Below the pieces are notes generated by a model that worked only from the letters and a program-made list of their open reading frames with translations, searched no databases and had not been told where the DNA came from. From Kuschelorhynchus macadamiae (taxonomy: Eukaryota > Arthropoda > Insecta > Coleoptera > Curculionidae): a stretch of DNA of 64,000 bases. The first letter of the stretch is position 1; each line of letters opens with the position of its first letter. The DNA lies in assembly GCA_030620095.1 (NCBI GenBank), contig JAUTXW010000560.1, positions 154,009 through 218,008 on the forward strand, given 5' to 3'. The translations under genes were made by a program, and so were the position numbers. Below are positions 49,294 to 59,719 of the stretch, in pieces.

Positions 49294-49296
49294 TTA

Positions 49297-51539
49297 TTTT
49301 TGAAAAATATTTACCTACTTTTTTAAAAAGAGAATTTTCCCTGTATATTTTCTGGTATGGCCCGGCTGACCCTGTCGCCCCTGAGGAGTCGTCACTGGCT
49401 AAGTTAAAATTTGTAGAAGTTCCGACCGATCAGCTGTTCATCCGATCGAAAATATGAAAAAAAGTCCTAAAAATCGGGGATAAGCCTATAAAATGAAATA
49501 TGCATTTTTCCTTAATACATTTTATTTTTATAACTTTTCGTTTAGAGGCTGTGAGTGAAAAAAGAAAGTTATTTTTTTTTCAAATTTCACTTAAAAATTA
49601 ACTCTGAAAAGATCAAGCTAGGTTTTAAAATGAAGCGTATGTTAAATTATACCTTTCTGTTTGGTTTTGAGCTGAATATCGATCATAGTTTACGTTTTGA
49701 CGGGTTTTCAAGAAACTTTCAGAAACAGCGTATTTTAACCATACCTTTCATATTCTGAACAAATTGTGAAAAATATGTTTACCAACAAAAATTTTATATT
49801 GTATTGCTATCGTATTGCTCTGTATGAGCTTTTAAAATTAGCAAGTGAGGTGTTTTTGTATCATCTGTTATTCTCGCACCTTGGTACAAACGATGAACTC
49901 ATAAGTTGTCGACTGGCTTATATTTTATCCATTTATTGTTGCATTGTTTTGCGAAACTCGATTCAATTTGCCTCCTGTATATTTGCCTGAAGGGCTTATG
50001 ATATTTCGGTAAATTATTTAGTTTAACAAGAAAATGATATAAAACAGTTATCGTAAAAGCATTGATTCTTCTTGGAATCTCTATTTATTTTGTTATAATT
50101 GAGTTATTTCAGCGTCAAATTCTTGCCGCCTATTAAGTTTTAGACTGATTTTAAGGATTTACTTGAGATTTATGTGGACAACATTGGCTTATGGCCTTTT
50201 ACTGTCTTTGTGAATGTTATTAAAACTTAATTTGCGTTAGCTTTTAAGAACGGGGCTGAATGTTTTTTATACTGAGGTGTTTATATTTATAGTCATTTAT
50301 TTGTGTTATCTTATATTAAAAAGTTAAGATTTCGCGACACCCCTTATAAATTTTATTTAAGTAAGCACTAATAAGTATTCAGGAGTATACTACCGTATAC
50401 TTAAATACTCGGGGGTCCATAACGCATCGTCTAGTAAACAATATAACCCGTATTCACTAAAGAGGCCAGGACCAAATTTAGACCAGGTCTAACTTGGCAG
50501 TTATAGGTTGAACTCGGTTTAAGATGACATATGCAGCAATTAAACAAGTATTTTTTTTAAATACCGCAATTTCAAAATGACAATGACATAAACAAACCAT
50601 AACTAGTGAACTAAGATCTTTAATTGCCAATTAGATTTGGTCTAACTCTTAAAATTTTCTAGTGAGTCAGGGAGTATGTTTAAATTTGAGACAAGAACAA
50701 AAATCCGGAAGTGCACCTGTAAAGGCCTATTCGCTTATAATAATAACAGCGTGTAACATTTTTATGTGATTTACTGTGATTTAGTGTACACGTTTTTTAT
50801 TTTTCCAGTAAAGAAATTCGAGAACTGTTTAGATCTAAAGATTTTATTATGAAAATACTCGTTTCTTGACTAAGTAGGTACATGTTAATTTGGATCTCGA
50901 CCTATTTTATTGTCTGCTGAACGTATGCTCGATCTTTTAACTTCAACTTGTTTTCCTAGAAATTAAAAATAAAAATTTAGAATGTCATAATAAAATTTAA
51001 ATAAAAGAAGATATATTCATTTGCTCTGTAGTTCAGTGGTTTTTATTCTAAGTATAGGGATGCAAAATCTCTTAAATAATCGATTTTTTTGTACCAAAAG
51101 ATCGATCTTTTGCATTTAGATTTAAAAGAACCACCATTTTTATCAAGAATTGCACTTTCGGACCTGAAATGCTATATATTTGCGTTTTTTTCAGTTCATA
51201 TAAAAGTAAGCATCTTCTGCAATAATACTTTACCAAACAGGTGAAGCAGCAAAAGAGTTTTTGCTGTTTTACCTATTTCTCAGTCCGAAAATGTTAGTAA
51301 ACATGCAGCGTTGCCACATTGTGCAATATTGTATACAAAATGAGAACCAATATGTATGGTCTTGGGCATATCCAGGGGCGGGCAGCGAAATTTTAAGCAA
51401 GGCAAGCAATCTTTAGAAACTTACCTATTTGTAATGTAATTCGATTCTTCGATCATTTTTCGCAAATTCGTCAATGACGTCATCATAAAAACGTCGATGC
51501 TCCGACATATTTTGGAGAAGTTTAGTTTCAATGGACAAC
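49297..51539. other. Intergenic DNA, nothing recognised
   Basis: No gene is supported. Short frames (49257-49457, 49555-49758, 49766-49990) have no domain features. GGCGGGCAGCG near 51374 may be a repeat end. Confidence 0.4.
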
Positions 51540-52380
51540 AGCGATGTATGCGAAAGACTCTCCTACCCCGTTGAATTTCTCACGAAAGTTTTTATACGTT
51601 TAAGTGTTGAAAAATTGCGTTTTACTGATGAACTTGTGGCAGGTATTGTCAATACTAATTCACACAATTTCAACACCTCGGTGTAGGCATCTTCCAGCTC
51701 CTTATCTTTTAAAAATTGCATTAGTTCCTTAGCGTTATTTTTTGCGCTAATGTCATCAGTTTCGTAAATCACTTTTAGTTCAGATCGCAGTAACACTCGG
51801 TCGAAGAACTGGCCATAATGAAGAAGAAGAGATTTAAACGCATCTTCTGGAAAACTTTTTCCTTTAAACCCATCAAAATTGGAGAGCTCGAGGATTTAAA
51901 ATCATTTAAATCGTTAAATCTATAGTTTATATGTTGCTGAATTTGATCGATTTTTTCATAAAAGAGGCGTTGTATGATGTTTGAACATCTCTAACCTTAT
52001 CTGTTCGAAGACGTTTGACTTGTGGCTCTACATTTAACGTCATCGTTTTCTCCCAAAATAGGTCAAAGTCATCTGTTTTTTGGCTTAACATGGACTTAAA
52101 ATCATCCACTTTTTTCAGGCAAAAAGCAATATCATTTGTTTTAGTTTGTAATATATTAAAAACATTGTCCGAGAATGGAAATATTTCTGAAAATATGTTC
52201 AACAAATAATTAAAATTAAAATCTCGTTTCAAACAGTCCAAAAACCCCCTCGAACTATTTATTGCTTCTGAGTCCCACGTTTCATTATTTTCTATTATAT
52301 TCTCAAATAGTTCATTCAGTGATTCACGATTTTCAGATACTGTTAACACAAGTCTTCCATTATAGTTTCACCTAGTAGGA
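51540..52380 (-). pseudogene. hAT transposase (ZMYM1-like) C-terminal remnant
   Basis: The minus strand at 52349-51927 reads ENRESLNELFENIIENNETW and continues with FLDCLKRDFNFNYLLNIFSE and NILQTKTNDIAFCLKKVDDF. These resemble the helical insertion region of ZMYM1-like hAT proteins. 51796-51563 has ELVLTIPATSSSVKRNFSTL then KRIKTFVRNS, the hAT C-terminal dimerisation motif (P-A-T-S-x-S-V-x-R-x-F-S). A frame break separates the pieces, and the BED/TTF zinc finger and first catalytic regions are absent. Confidence 0.75.
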
Positions 52381-52797
<417 letters not shown>

Positions 52798-52901
52798 TTT
52801 TTAATGCAGATTTGAAATCCGTCTGGAGGGGGGTTGGGCAGTTGCCCCTTTGCAGCCCTCTGGCCATGCCAGTGCCTAGATCTTTCTCAAAACATATTTA
52901 C

Positions 52902-53100
52902 CTTCCGGTTCAAGTTTCAGCGTACTGTTGTTAACTTTCGATTGTGAAACTAATTCAGGTTTCGTATCATTTTTGATGTCTTTTGAATTGCCGGCTATAT
53001 TATACTCGTTGATTGTAAGAGCAGGGGTGTCCACTCTTGGAGTTGGAGCCCTTTCATGGGCTGACGCCCTAAGTGCTGCGTCATCGCGTCCTTTATATAA
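52902..53100 (-). CDS. Candidate internal exon of an unidentified gene
   Basis: On the minus strand an open segment is bounded upstream by a good acceptor (TTATTATTTTTGTTATTTCAG, shown as its last bases TTTGTTATTTCAG) and downstream by a donor (GAAG/GTAAAT). It is 199 bases, open throughout in one frame (YKGRDDAALRASAHERAPTP .. STLKLEPEG). Base and residue use look more coding-like than the flanks. I do not recognise the protein, no partner exon was found, and it may belong to the neighbouring hAT element. Confidence 0.3.
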
Positions 53101-53112
53101 CTGAAATAACAA

Positions 53113-54995
53113 AAATAATAAATTAAAGGATAAACAAATTTATCTCACGACTTAACTGAAAAATATCCTAAAAAAAGATTGGTATATTTTTAACAGCATA
53201 TCTATTTAGTGCACCATTAACATTTGATATTATTAGTATTAATACTAATAATAATAGTGATCCTAATAATACCTAATATTAATTTATTTCATGAACCAAA
53301 GTCAATACAAAAAAGTTTGGACTTAAAGTATCTCCATTATCAATACAAAAACAAAATTGACTAATGAAAATCGGTATACACAACAATGAAATAAATAGTG
53401 TACATTATGAAGTAAAATTATCATTTAAGTGAGTCAATGAACTTTCACTTGATATACCCAAACATTCTTTAATTGAGTATTAGAAGATTTTCCTGTAGTG
53501 TCTCTGCTTTTTGACTTCAAAAAAGTGGAGGCTCTCAATTCGACCTGTATGTATTTTTTTATGTTTATTCGCGCATATTGTCTAAACGACTTGGCCGATT
53601 TTGATGAATCAAACGCCAAATTGTAGAGGGGGTTTCTGTGGTAGTCCCATATATTTTGATTTGAAATCCGTTCATCCGTTCTTTTGCAATAATATAATTA
53701 AATTTACGTTTTTTTAAATACCCTTTTCAAACTAAACCATGGAAATGTGTAATAGATATACAACCCTATCTGCTAAAAGGTATCTCTATTGCTCTCCCGT
53801 TATGTAATTTTATTAATATAAAAGTCTTGAGCTTAAATTTTCAAATTAATAAATTAGTATTGGGTGTGTACGAGTTAAATTAGGTTTAGGTACATACATA
53901 TTATTATCATTATCATAATAGTTAATGAAAATTAAATCTAGAAATTATTAAATATGTTTTACTCAAAACACGTAGTTGTCAAACATAATTGACTTATCTA
54001 TTTTTCTTAAGTATTTATCATAAAATCTAATTTTAATACGGTCTTTTACTTCTGTATTGGTCACTTGTTGTATTATGTTATATACAACTGGATATACTTA
54101 TACTTCAAATTATAATATTCTTAAAAACGTAACTTGTAAAATGTCACTAAAAATTGAGGACCAAAATATTAAAAAAAATAGAACAGACTTAAAAACAATA
54201 GCTAAAAAATTCTTAATAAATAAAACAATATATTATTTATTCCTTAAACATAGACACTTTGAAGTCGGTGCCTAAATAATGACTAATCTGTAATAATATA
54301 CGAGTATATCAAAAACATATACATACACGTATTACCTATACTCACTAGTAACCTTAAACTTACTAAGCTAATAAAGATTTTAATTATTTTAGATATTTTT
54401 ATTATTTAGAGATGATCACGTTACTATTTTGAAGTCGAACTACCGAGTAAATTTGGTCGTTGCTGGGGTTAGAGTTGTTTTTTAGTTTACCTAGGTGTAT
54501 CTTTATAACACGGCCGTCAATAAAATATCCATGCACTAACCTAGCCAACAGTTGCAAGGCCCCCAAAATATTTCTCTACATGTCTCGAAATGCGAATACG
54601 TTATTGGTCTGTTTGGACATCTATAAATCTCCTATTGGAAGTCAATATTGCCATTTGACTTTACGCTGGATGGACATACCAGATTGCGCTTGCGCAGTTC
54701 CATAAATGGGCCCTGAGAGCAAGGACATTAGTTTTAAGAGATATAAGGCTAGCTATATGTTTGAATGATATGTAATTTAGTTTAAAATACATCAACTTTT
54801 GTAATGGCTGGGTGAGGCTGCTTTGGGCGTCAACTTCAAAATTTATATGTTCAAGGACTAAATAAAATATTTTTTTTTTACTTTTTAGCGATTTTGTTTT
54901 TGAAGTTGGTTCAATTCATATTTATATATATAGTTTAGGTTCGAACCTAAACCTAAGAACTTTCTACATTGTATAGAATAACGGTCCAACAAAAT

Positions 54996-54997
<2 letters not shown>
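53113..54997. other. Intergenic DNA with probable non-coding TE sequence
   Basis: 53520-53700 reads like the untranslated part of a common insect repeat (AACGACTTGGCCGATTTTGA .. GAGGGGGTTTCTG), but no protein motif supports a family. The remainder has no recognised feature. Confidence 0.3.

Positions 54998-55051
<54 letters not shown>
54998..55051. repeat. (AT)n microsatellite
   Basis: About 52 bp of AT dinucleotide adjoining the Penelope terminal repeat. Confidence 0.9.
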
Positions 55052-55053
<2 letters not shown>

Positions 55054-55060
55054 TGGTCAA

Positions 55061-55700
55061 TTAAGAAATCATGGTTCTTGGGATTAGATCGTGTCAAAAT
55101 GGAATTTCCTACGTTTCGGTTTCGCCCTCGATTGCACGAGGCATCTTTACTTCACGAGATCTTAATTCTTAATAATTTTACAGGAAAAACATTCATATAT
55201 TAGAAACTCTACGTATTTTGTAGAGAAACTAAAAGCAATCCAGTTAGATTCAAAAGATATCTTAGTAAGGTTTGATGTTGTACCGCTATATACGAATATA
55301 TACGAATGTGCATATAAATGATTCAATTTCCATAATATCACACTTATGTCACCATAATAACATTTCAACATATTTTGTTTTTCAAGGAACTTTTTAAGAA
55401 CAAATCTCAGGAGAAGCCATGGGATCTCCGCTGTCACAAGTGGTAGCCAATATCTTCATGGAAGCTTTTGAGGCGGAAGCCTTTGAGTCTTCTCCATTAA
55501 AACCAAAATCGAGATTCAGATATATAGACGATATATAATATGGCCGCATGGTCCAGAAAACCTCTCCATGTTTCTTGATCATCTGAATCAACAACATGCT
55601 AATATAAAATTTACAATGGAAATTGAATCAGACGGCACGATACATGTTCTTGTACAAAGAAAAAGCGATGGTTCCTTAGGAAGCTCTGTATGTGTACTGT
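55061..55700 (+). mobile_element. Penelope-like retroelement fragment (terminal repeat + RT)
   Basis: 55074-55150 matches the terminal repeat at 28463-28560 (GGTTCTTGGGATTAGATC .. ACGTTTCGGTTTCGCCCTCG). RT sequence follows: YFVEKLKAIQLDSKDILVRF then DVVPLYTN (motif A, about 55218-55300), EAMGSPLSQVVANIFMEAFE (55415-55475), a RYIDDI palm-C segment (about 55518-55538), and LDHLNQQHANIKFTMEIESD in another frame (about 55577-55635). Stops and frameshifts break it, and the GIY-YIG domain is missing. It ends at the CT-rich stretch next to the RING gene. Confidence 0.7.
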
Positions 55701-55735
55701 AAATTCCCATCTTAGTAGTTATAATAGGGGAGCGC

Positions 55736-55775
55736 CTCCTCCTCCTCCTCTTCCTCTCTCTCATGTCCCTCATTC
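55736..55775. repeat. CT-rich (CCTCCT)n low-complexity tract
   Basis: Short (CTC)n/(CT)n stretch between the Penelope fragment and the RING-finger ORF. A low-complexity Arg-rich frame on the minus strand here is an artefact. Confidence 0.7.
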
Positions 55776-55969
55776 TTAACTTCCTCCCCTTTTATTCTCA
55801 TTCGCATCATATTTTTTAATTTTTTCTCTTTGTTCTCCCACATTTGATTTTGCATTCTTAAGTCTTATAAATAGGTGCATCATGATCATTTTAGTATGTT
55901 AAGGTACGAGTGACTGTTAAAAGAAAAAAATCCGTTGAATAAATCTATTAATAATAATATTAAAATAAA

Positions 55970-56362
55970 ATGAGTGAATCAGTTGGAGAAAGAAATCGAT
56001 CCATTCCGCTTCAGACAATTAGCCTCGAAGAAATTATACCAGGAGTTCAAGAAGAAAATATACCATTAGTTCGAGTAGAAAATAATGGAATTGTTTTAAA
56101 AAATTTGAATAAAACTGAGAGTGAAGAGAAAAAAGTGTTTTGTGCTATTTGTTTTGAAATAATCGAATATTATGATTCATGTAGACCAAATACATGTTCC
56201 CACATTTTTTGTTTAAAATGTATTTTAAGATGGAATGATGAAAATGGTTGTTCTATAATGGTAAACAATTGTCCTGTATGTCGCACTAGATATTACTATT
56301 TGGTACAAATCTTCAAAGATGTAATTAGACATCATTTTGTTGTAATTTTAAAAAGAGGATAA
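55970..56362 (+). CDS. Small RING-finger protein, likely E3 ubiquitin ligase
   Basis: A 130-residue intact ORF. A C3HC4 RING occupies residues 58-104: C58-x2-C61, C76-S-H78-x2-C81-x2-C84 and C101-P-V-C104. The visible core stretches are VFCAICFEII, CSHIFCLKC and NNCPVCRTRY. RING domains recruit E2 enzymes and transfer ubiquitin. The N-terminal 55 residues are acidic and unstructured-looking; the C-terminus after the RING is hydrophobic/basic. Start choice: first ATG after stops, in AAAATGAG context. It lies at the left edge of the block with the DNA polymerase and BIR domain, so it is probably an accessory gene of that element rather than a host gene. The family is not identified beyond RING. 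Confidence 0.75.
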   Translation: MSESVGERNRSIPLQTISLEEIIPGVQEENIPLVRVENNGIVLKNLNKTESEEKKVFCAICFEIIEYYDSCRPNTCSHIFCLKCILRWNDENGCSIMVNNCPVCRTRYYYLVQIFKDVIRHHFVVILKRG

Positions 56363-57097
56363 TATTTTTTATAATTTGTGTTTGTGAAAACTCTGGTAAC
56401 AAATAATTTTGTAAAAAAAAGTAAATGTAAATATATATAATAATTGACACACATTTTTTTCCTTTTCCTATATTGAAACGACAACAATGATCTAACAAGT
56501 TTTTTAATACATACTAATTTTCACATTACATAACAAAACAATTGTTATGGGTTTACACAAAAAGTGCCACGCCCTAAAATGGCACCACTTTTGCAAATGG
56601 AAGCTTAAATTTTCTTATGGGAATTTACATGTAAAAATGACGGTTTTGATTGTCGGACCGGCATAGCCTAATCTACTACTTTTTAATTATACTAATAATA
56701 TTAATATAATTTGCATCAAGTAAGAGAAAACTCAATTGAATACAGAAACAAGCGTTAACAAAATGTTATGCTAATATATGAGTGCTTCTAGTGGCAGTTG
56801 ACATAATCGACACTTTTTTTTTTTACATATGATTAGCTATTTCATTTACAAATACAGTGTCAGATGTTAGAATAAAAAGAAGTATTTTGCATATAGCAAT
56901 GAAAATATATAACCGCTTATAGTAACAGTTGACATTTTTTAAAATTAATATTGTTGACGTATTCTACTTATTATCTTTACAATTTATGTTTAAAATTAAT
57001 ATTTTTGATATAATCTACCCATTACGTTTATAACCTATATTTAAAATTAATATTGTTGAAATAATCTACCCATCACCTTTACAAACTATGTTTATTA
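56363..57097. other. Intergenic sequence between RING ORF and minus-strand ORF
   Basis: AT-rich. Three imperfect copies of a 51-bp unit start at 56941, 56992 and 57043 (AAAATTAATATTGTTGA .. ATCTACCCAT..C .. TTTA(C/T)AA..TATGTTT), next to the 3' end of the minus-strand ORF. GTGGCAGTTGACA / GTAACAGTTGACAT near 56790 and 56923 is another short repeat. Confidence 0.6.
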
Positions 57098-57721
57098 TTA
57101 ATATTTAACAATATAATTTTCTATCTCTTTTTTTTCATTTTTGTTGCAGTAAAAGCAAGCATGTTCAGGAATTAGTAGAAAAAGATGTATCCTACAAATA
57201 GCACAATGTAAATCAGAAGCACTAACAACATAGGCTCTTTTGTAGTGGCAGCTCACATGATCGGACTCCCCTCTCCGTAAATATCTCATGTGAATTGCAC
57301 TACAAGGAAGGCAAATAGCAAATGTTCCTAGTCTTCGACTTTCAATTTTAGAGTAGCTTTGTATAACACATACATCTTTTTCTTCAAAATTATTAAATAA
57401 TTCACTAGCCCTAAACTTGCTTACTTTTACGTCAGCCTCGGTTCCTAAATTTAGCAATTGTCCATCCATGTCCACTCCTTCGTCAATTTCCTGATCATCT
57501 TCCTCCATCTCTTCTTCTTCCTCCTCAATATAATTAATGTCTATGTTACATAAGAATGATCTTCTAACAAGCCTAGATGATTTGTCCAAAAATGAATGTT
57601 TATAAGTGATGGAATCGCCTTCCAAGTTAATAAAAATTTCTTTTCTTTCTTCAATTTGAGCGGCGTTCTCCACATTATTTTCTTCAATTTGGTCAGCGTT
57701 TCCAATCATATTTTCTGCCAT
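57098..57721 (-). CDS. Acidic cysteine-rich putative zinc-binding protein
   Basis: An intact ORF. The start at 57721 (MAENMIGNADQ) is preferred over the ATG at 57766, which adds only a Leu/Phe-rich translated leader; this gives 207 residues. The middle holds a very acidic run (EEEEEEMEEDDQEIDEG). The C-terminal third has cysteine pairs in CLPC, CH, CAIC and CFYC, a zinc-ribbon or degenerate RING/PHD-like layout. Function is not recognised. It is divergent to the acidic-repeat ORF and the polymerase, with the telomere-like array between, and shares the low GC and small-gene style of that block. I infer it is part of the same element. Confidence 0.55.
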   Translation of the reverse strand: MAENMIGNADQIEENNVENAAQIEERKEIFINLEGDSITYKHSFLDKSSRLVRRSFLCNIDINYIEEEEEEMEEDDQEIDEGVDMDGQLLNLGTEADVKVSKFRASELFNNFEEKDVCVIQSYSKIESRRLGTFAICLPCSAIHMRYLRRGESDHVSCHYKRAYVVSASDLHCAICRIHLFLLIPEHACFYCNKNEKKEIENYIVKY

Positions 57722-57766
57722 CGTTAGGAGCTTTAGATTTAGATAGATATATTTGATAAAAAACAA

Positions 57767-58567
57767 TTTTGGTTATAGCTTATAAAATAATATCGACAAC
57801 TGATATTACAGCGAATGATACTGTATGATCGTCGAGTGGATGTTCTTAAGTATATATCCCATCAACCACCACTTTTACTACCTGCAATACTTAAGTTTTT
57901 TTTTTTTTTTTTGCTGTCCCTTTCCCTGTCAGTTTCCTCGGGGGGGGGGGGGGGGGGGGGGGGCAAGGGGGGCTTTGCCCCCCTCCCCGCTCCGCCAACC
58001 CCCCTTAAACCCCCCTCACCCTCACCTTATCTTCTTTCTCTCCCTTCCTTCTTTCTCTTTTTTATATGTTTCTCCGTTTTCCTTCCTTCTCCTTTTTCCT
58101 TCCTTCTTCTTTTTCTTTCCTTCTCCTTTTTTCTTTTCTTCTTTTTTAATTAACCTAACCTAACCTAACCTAACCTAACCTAACCTAACCTAACCTAACC
58201 TAACCTAACCTAACATAACCTAACCTAACTTAACTTAACCTGAAGAGGGTAGCCCGAAATTGGGGAACCGGGATTTTAGTCTCGGAAATTCAGGGGTCGG
58301 GGGGGGGGGGGGGGAAGGGGGAGGGGGTAAGGTTGTTGATCGGCTTGGGAAAGTGGTTTTTAGAGATTGTCGTTCAACTTTAAGTAGGACACATGTGATT
58401 AACTTTTGCATATAAAATCGCCTCAGCGAAGAGACGAATGCAATTGATTTCTGCATTCACACTGTGCAGAGCTCGCGAGTTTTCTGGTGTTTACATTGTG
58501 TCTATTTGGTAAATTTTTATTTTTATTTCTAACATTTTTATTTGGCAAGATTTAATTCTTATATATA
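57767..58567. other. Divergent intergenic region: G-runs, CT-rich DNA and telomere-like array
   Basis: Order: a T-run (57898-57912), a 24-base G-run (57940-57963), an inverted GGGGGGC/GCCCCCC hairpin (57966-57983), a C/T-rich stretch to 58146, the (CCTAA)n array, and a second G-run (58299-58314). Open frames of Gly/Pro/Phe composition here are low-complexity artefacts. Confidence 0.75.
58151..58240. repeat. Interstitial insect telomere repeat, (TTAGG)n on the minus strand
   Basis: Eighteen 5-bp units of TAACC (complement of TTAGG). The first twelve are perfect; the last six carry three substitutions (TAACA, TAACT, TAACT). TTAGG is the ancestral insect telomere motif. The tract is internal and sits between two divergent ORFs. 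Confidence 0.9.
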
Positions 58568-58627
58568 TTGGTGACATTTTTATGTACATTTGTGGCATTT
58601 TTATTTGTTATTACGATTTTTTTCATA

Positions 58628-59350
58628 ATGGACAATTTTTTGGCATCGAGTAGCAAAATAATTGACAATGACTTTGACTTATACACATGTACTCAAATGC
58701 AGAATTTTGCAAACCAACAAAACAATGAAACAGACGTATTTACAACTAGTCAACAACAAACTATTCAGGACTTGAATGAAATTATTTATAATAGCCAAGT
58801 TCAGAATAATGCCAACAAACACAACAACGAAAAATATTTATTTACAGCTACTCAACAACAAACTCTTGACGATCTTAATGACATTATTGACAACAAAACG
58901 GACTTAATTACAACAAAAACTAAACAAACTCTTGAAGAACTGAATGACATTGACGAAACTGAAAATTCTAGCTATGAGGATATTGTTTGTTTTCAAAAAT
59001 CTAATCCAAATTATTTAACATTAAAATCGCCAATTAATTCTCCGAGACCAATTTGCTCTCCCTTTTTGTTTAGTGAAAATTCTGATTCGGAAGAAGAACA
59101 AATTGATCAAAATTTAAGTTTGGCTATTTGTCCTACTAATTCACCATATGATATTGTAAATTCTGATTCGCAAGAAAAACAAATTGATCAAAATTTAAGT
59201 TCGGCTATATCTTCTATTAATTCACCATATGCTATTGTAAATTCTGATCCGCAAGAAAAACAAATTGATGCAAATTTGACTTCGGATATTTCTCCTAATA
59301 ATTCACCAGTTGAACAAAAATTCAATTTCGAAACCATCATTTATCATTAA
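58628..59350 (+). CDS. Acidic protein with two sets of internal repeats
   Basis: The ORF is open from an ATG at 58568, but 58628 (MDNFLASSSKIIDNDF) is the more likely start, since the upstream 20 codons are T-rich leader; this gives 240 residues. The N-terminal half has three repeats around QQQT(I/L)xDLNxII or KQTLEELNDI (residues about 40-125). The C-terminal half has three units of about 31 residues around NSDSQEKQIDQNLSSAIS and NSPY(A/D)IV. Composition is Asn/Gln/Ser/Asp-rich and probably disordered. After the TAA at 59348 the same frame stays open for 59 more codons to 59530 (LGFAIQNLTNLITIKKGDES ..). A premature stop or readthrough is therefore possible. Function unknown; it lies just upstream of the DNA polymerase. 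Confidence 0.55.
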   Translation: MDNFLASSSKIIDNDFDLYTCTQMQNFANQQNNETDVFTTSQQQTIQDLNEIIYNSQVQNNANKHNNEKYLFTATQQQTLDDLNDIIDNKTDLITTKTKQTLEELNDIDETENSSYEDIVCFQKSNPNYLTLKSPINSPRPICSPFLFSENSDSEEEQIDQNLSLAICPTNSPYDIVNSDSQEKQIDQNLSSAISSINSPYAIVNSDPQEKQIDANLTSDISPNNSPVEQKFNFETIIYH

Positions 59351-59546
59351 AAAAAATTTAAAATTAATAAAAAAAATAAAAAACAAATAGCAAACCTTAA
59401 GTGTCTGGGTTTCGCTATTCAAAATTTAACTAATTTGATCACAATTAAAAAGGGAGACGAAAGTACGGTGAATTATGTTAAACAGGCCTTTGACAAATTA
59501 GTTGACTCATTTGAAGAAATGGATTCATAAAGTCAATTAATTTCTA

Positions 59547-59719
59547 TTGCTTTTTTCAAAATTTGACTATAACTAAATAAAAATGCACAATATTAATTTT
59601 ATTATTATACAAAGAACTTCAAAAATGCAATTGCTTTTTTCAAAATTTGACTATAACTAAATAGAATTGCACAATATTAATTTTTTATTATTATTATTAT
59701 TATGCAGAAAACTTCAGAA
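59547..59719. repeat. Tandem duplication (~84 bp) covering the polymerase start region
   Basis: Unit 1 (59547-59629) and unit 2 (59630-59719) share ATTGCTTTTTTCAAAATTTG, CTATAACTAAATA, GCACAATATTAATTTT and ACTTCA(A/G)AAATGCA. The polymerase ATG at 59702 is within unit 2, so the presumed promoter/leader is duplicated. Confidence 0.7.

Noticed and set aside
53434..53619. Minus-strand 61-codon ORF
   Set aside because: Sequence resembles non-coding parts of common insect repeats; no protein feature.
57815..58163. Gly/Pro/Phe-rich ORFs on the plus strand
   Set aside because: Low-complexity translation of a G-run and CT-rich DNA, open in two overlapping frames.
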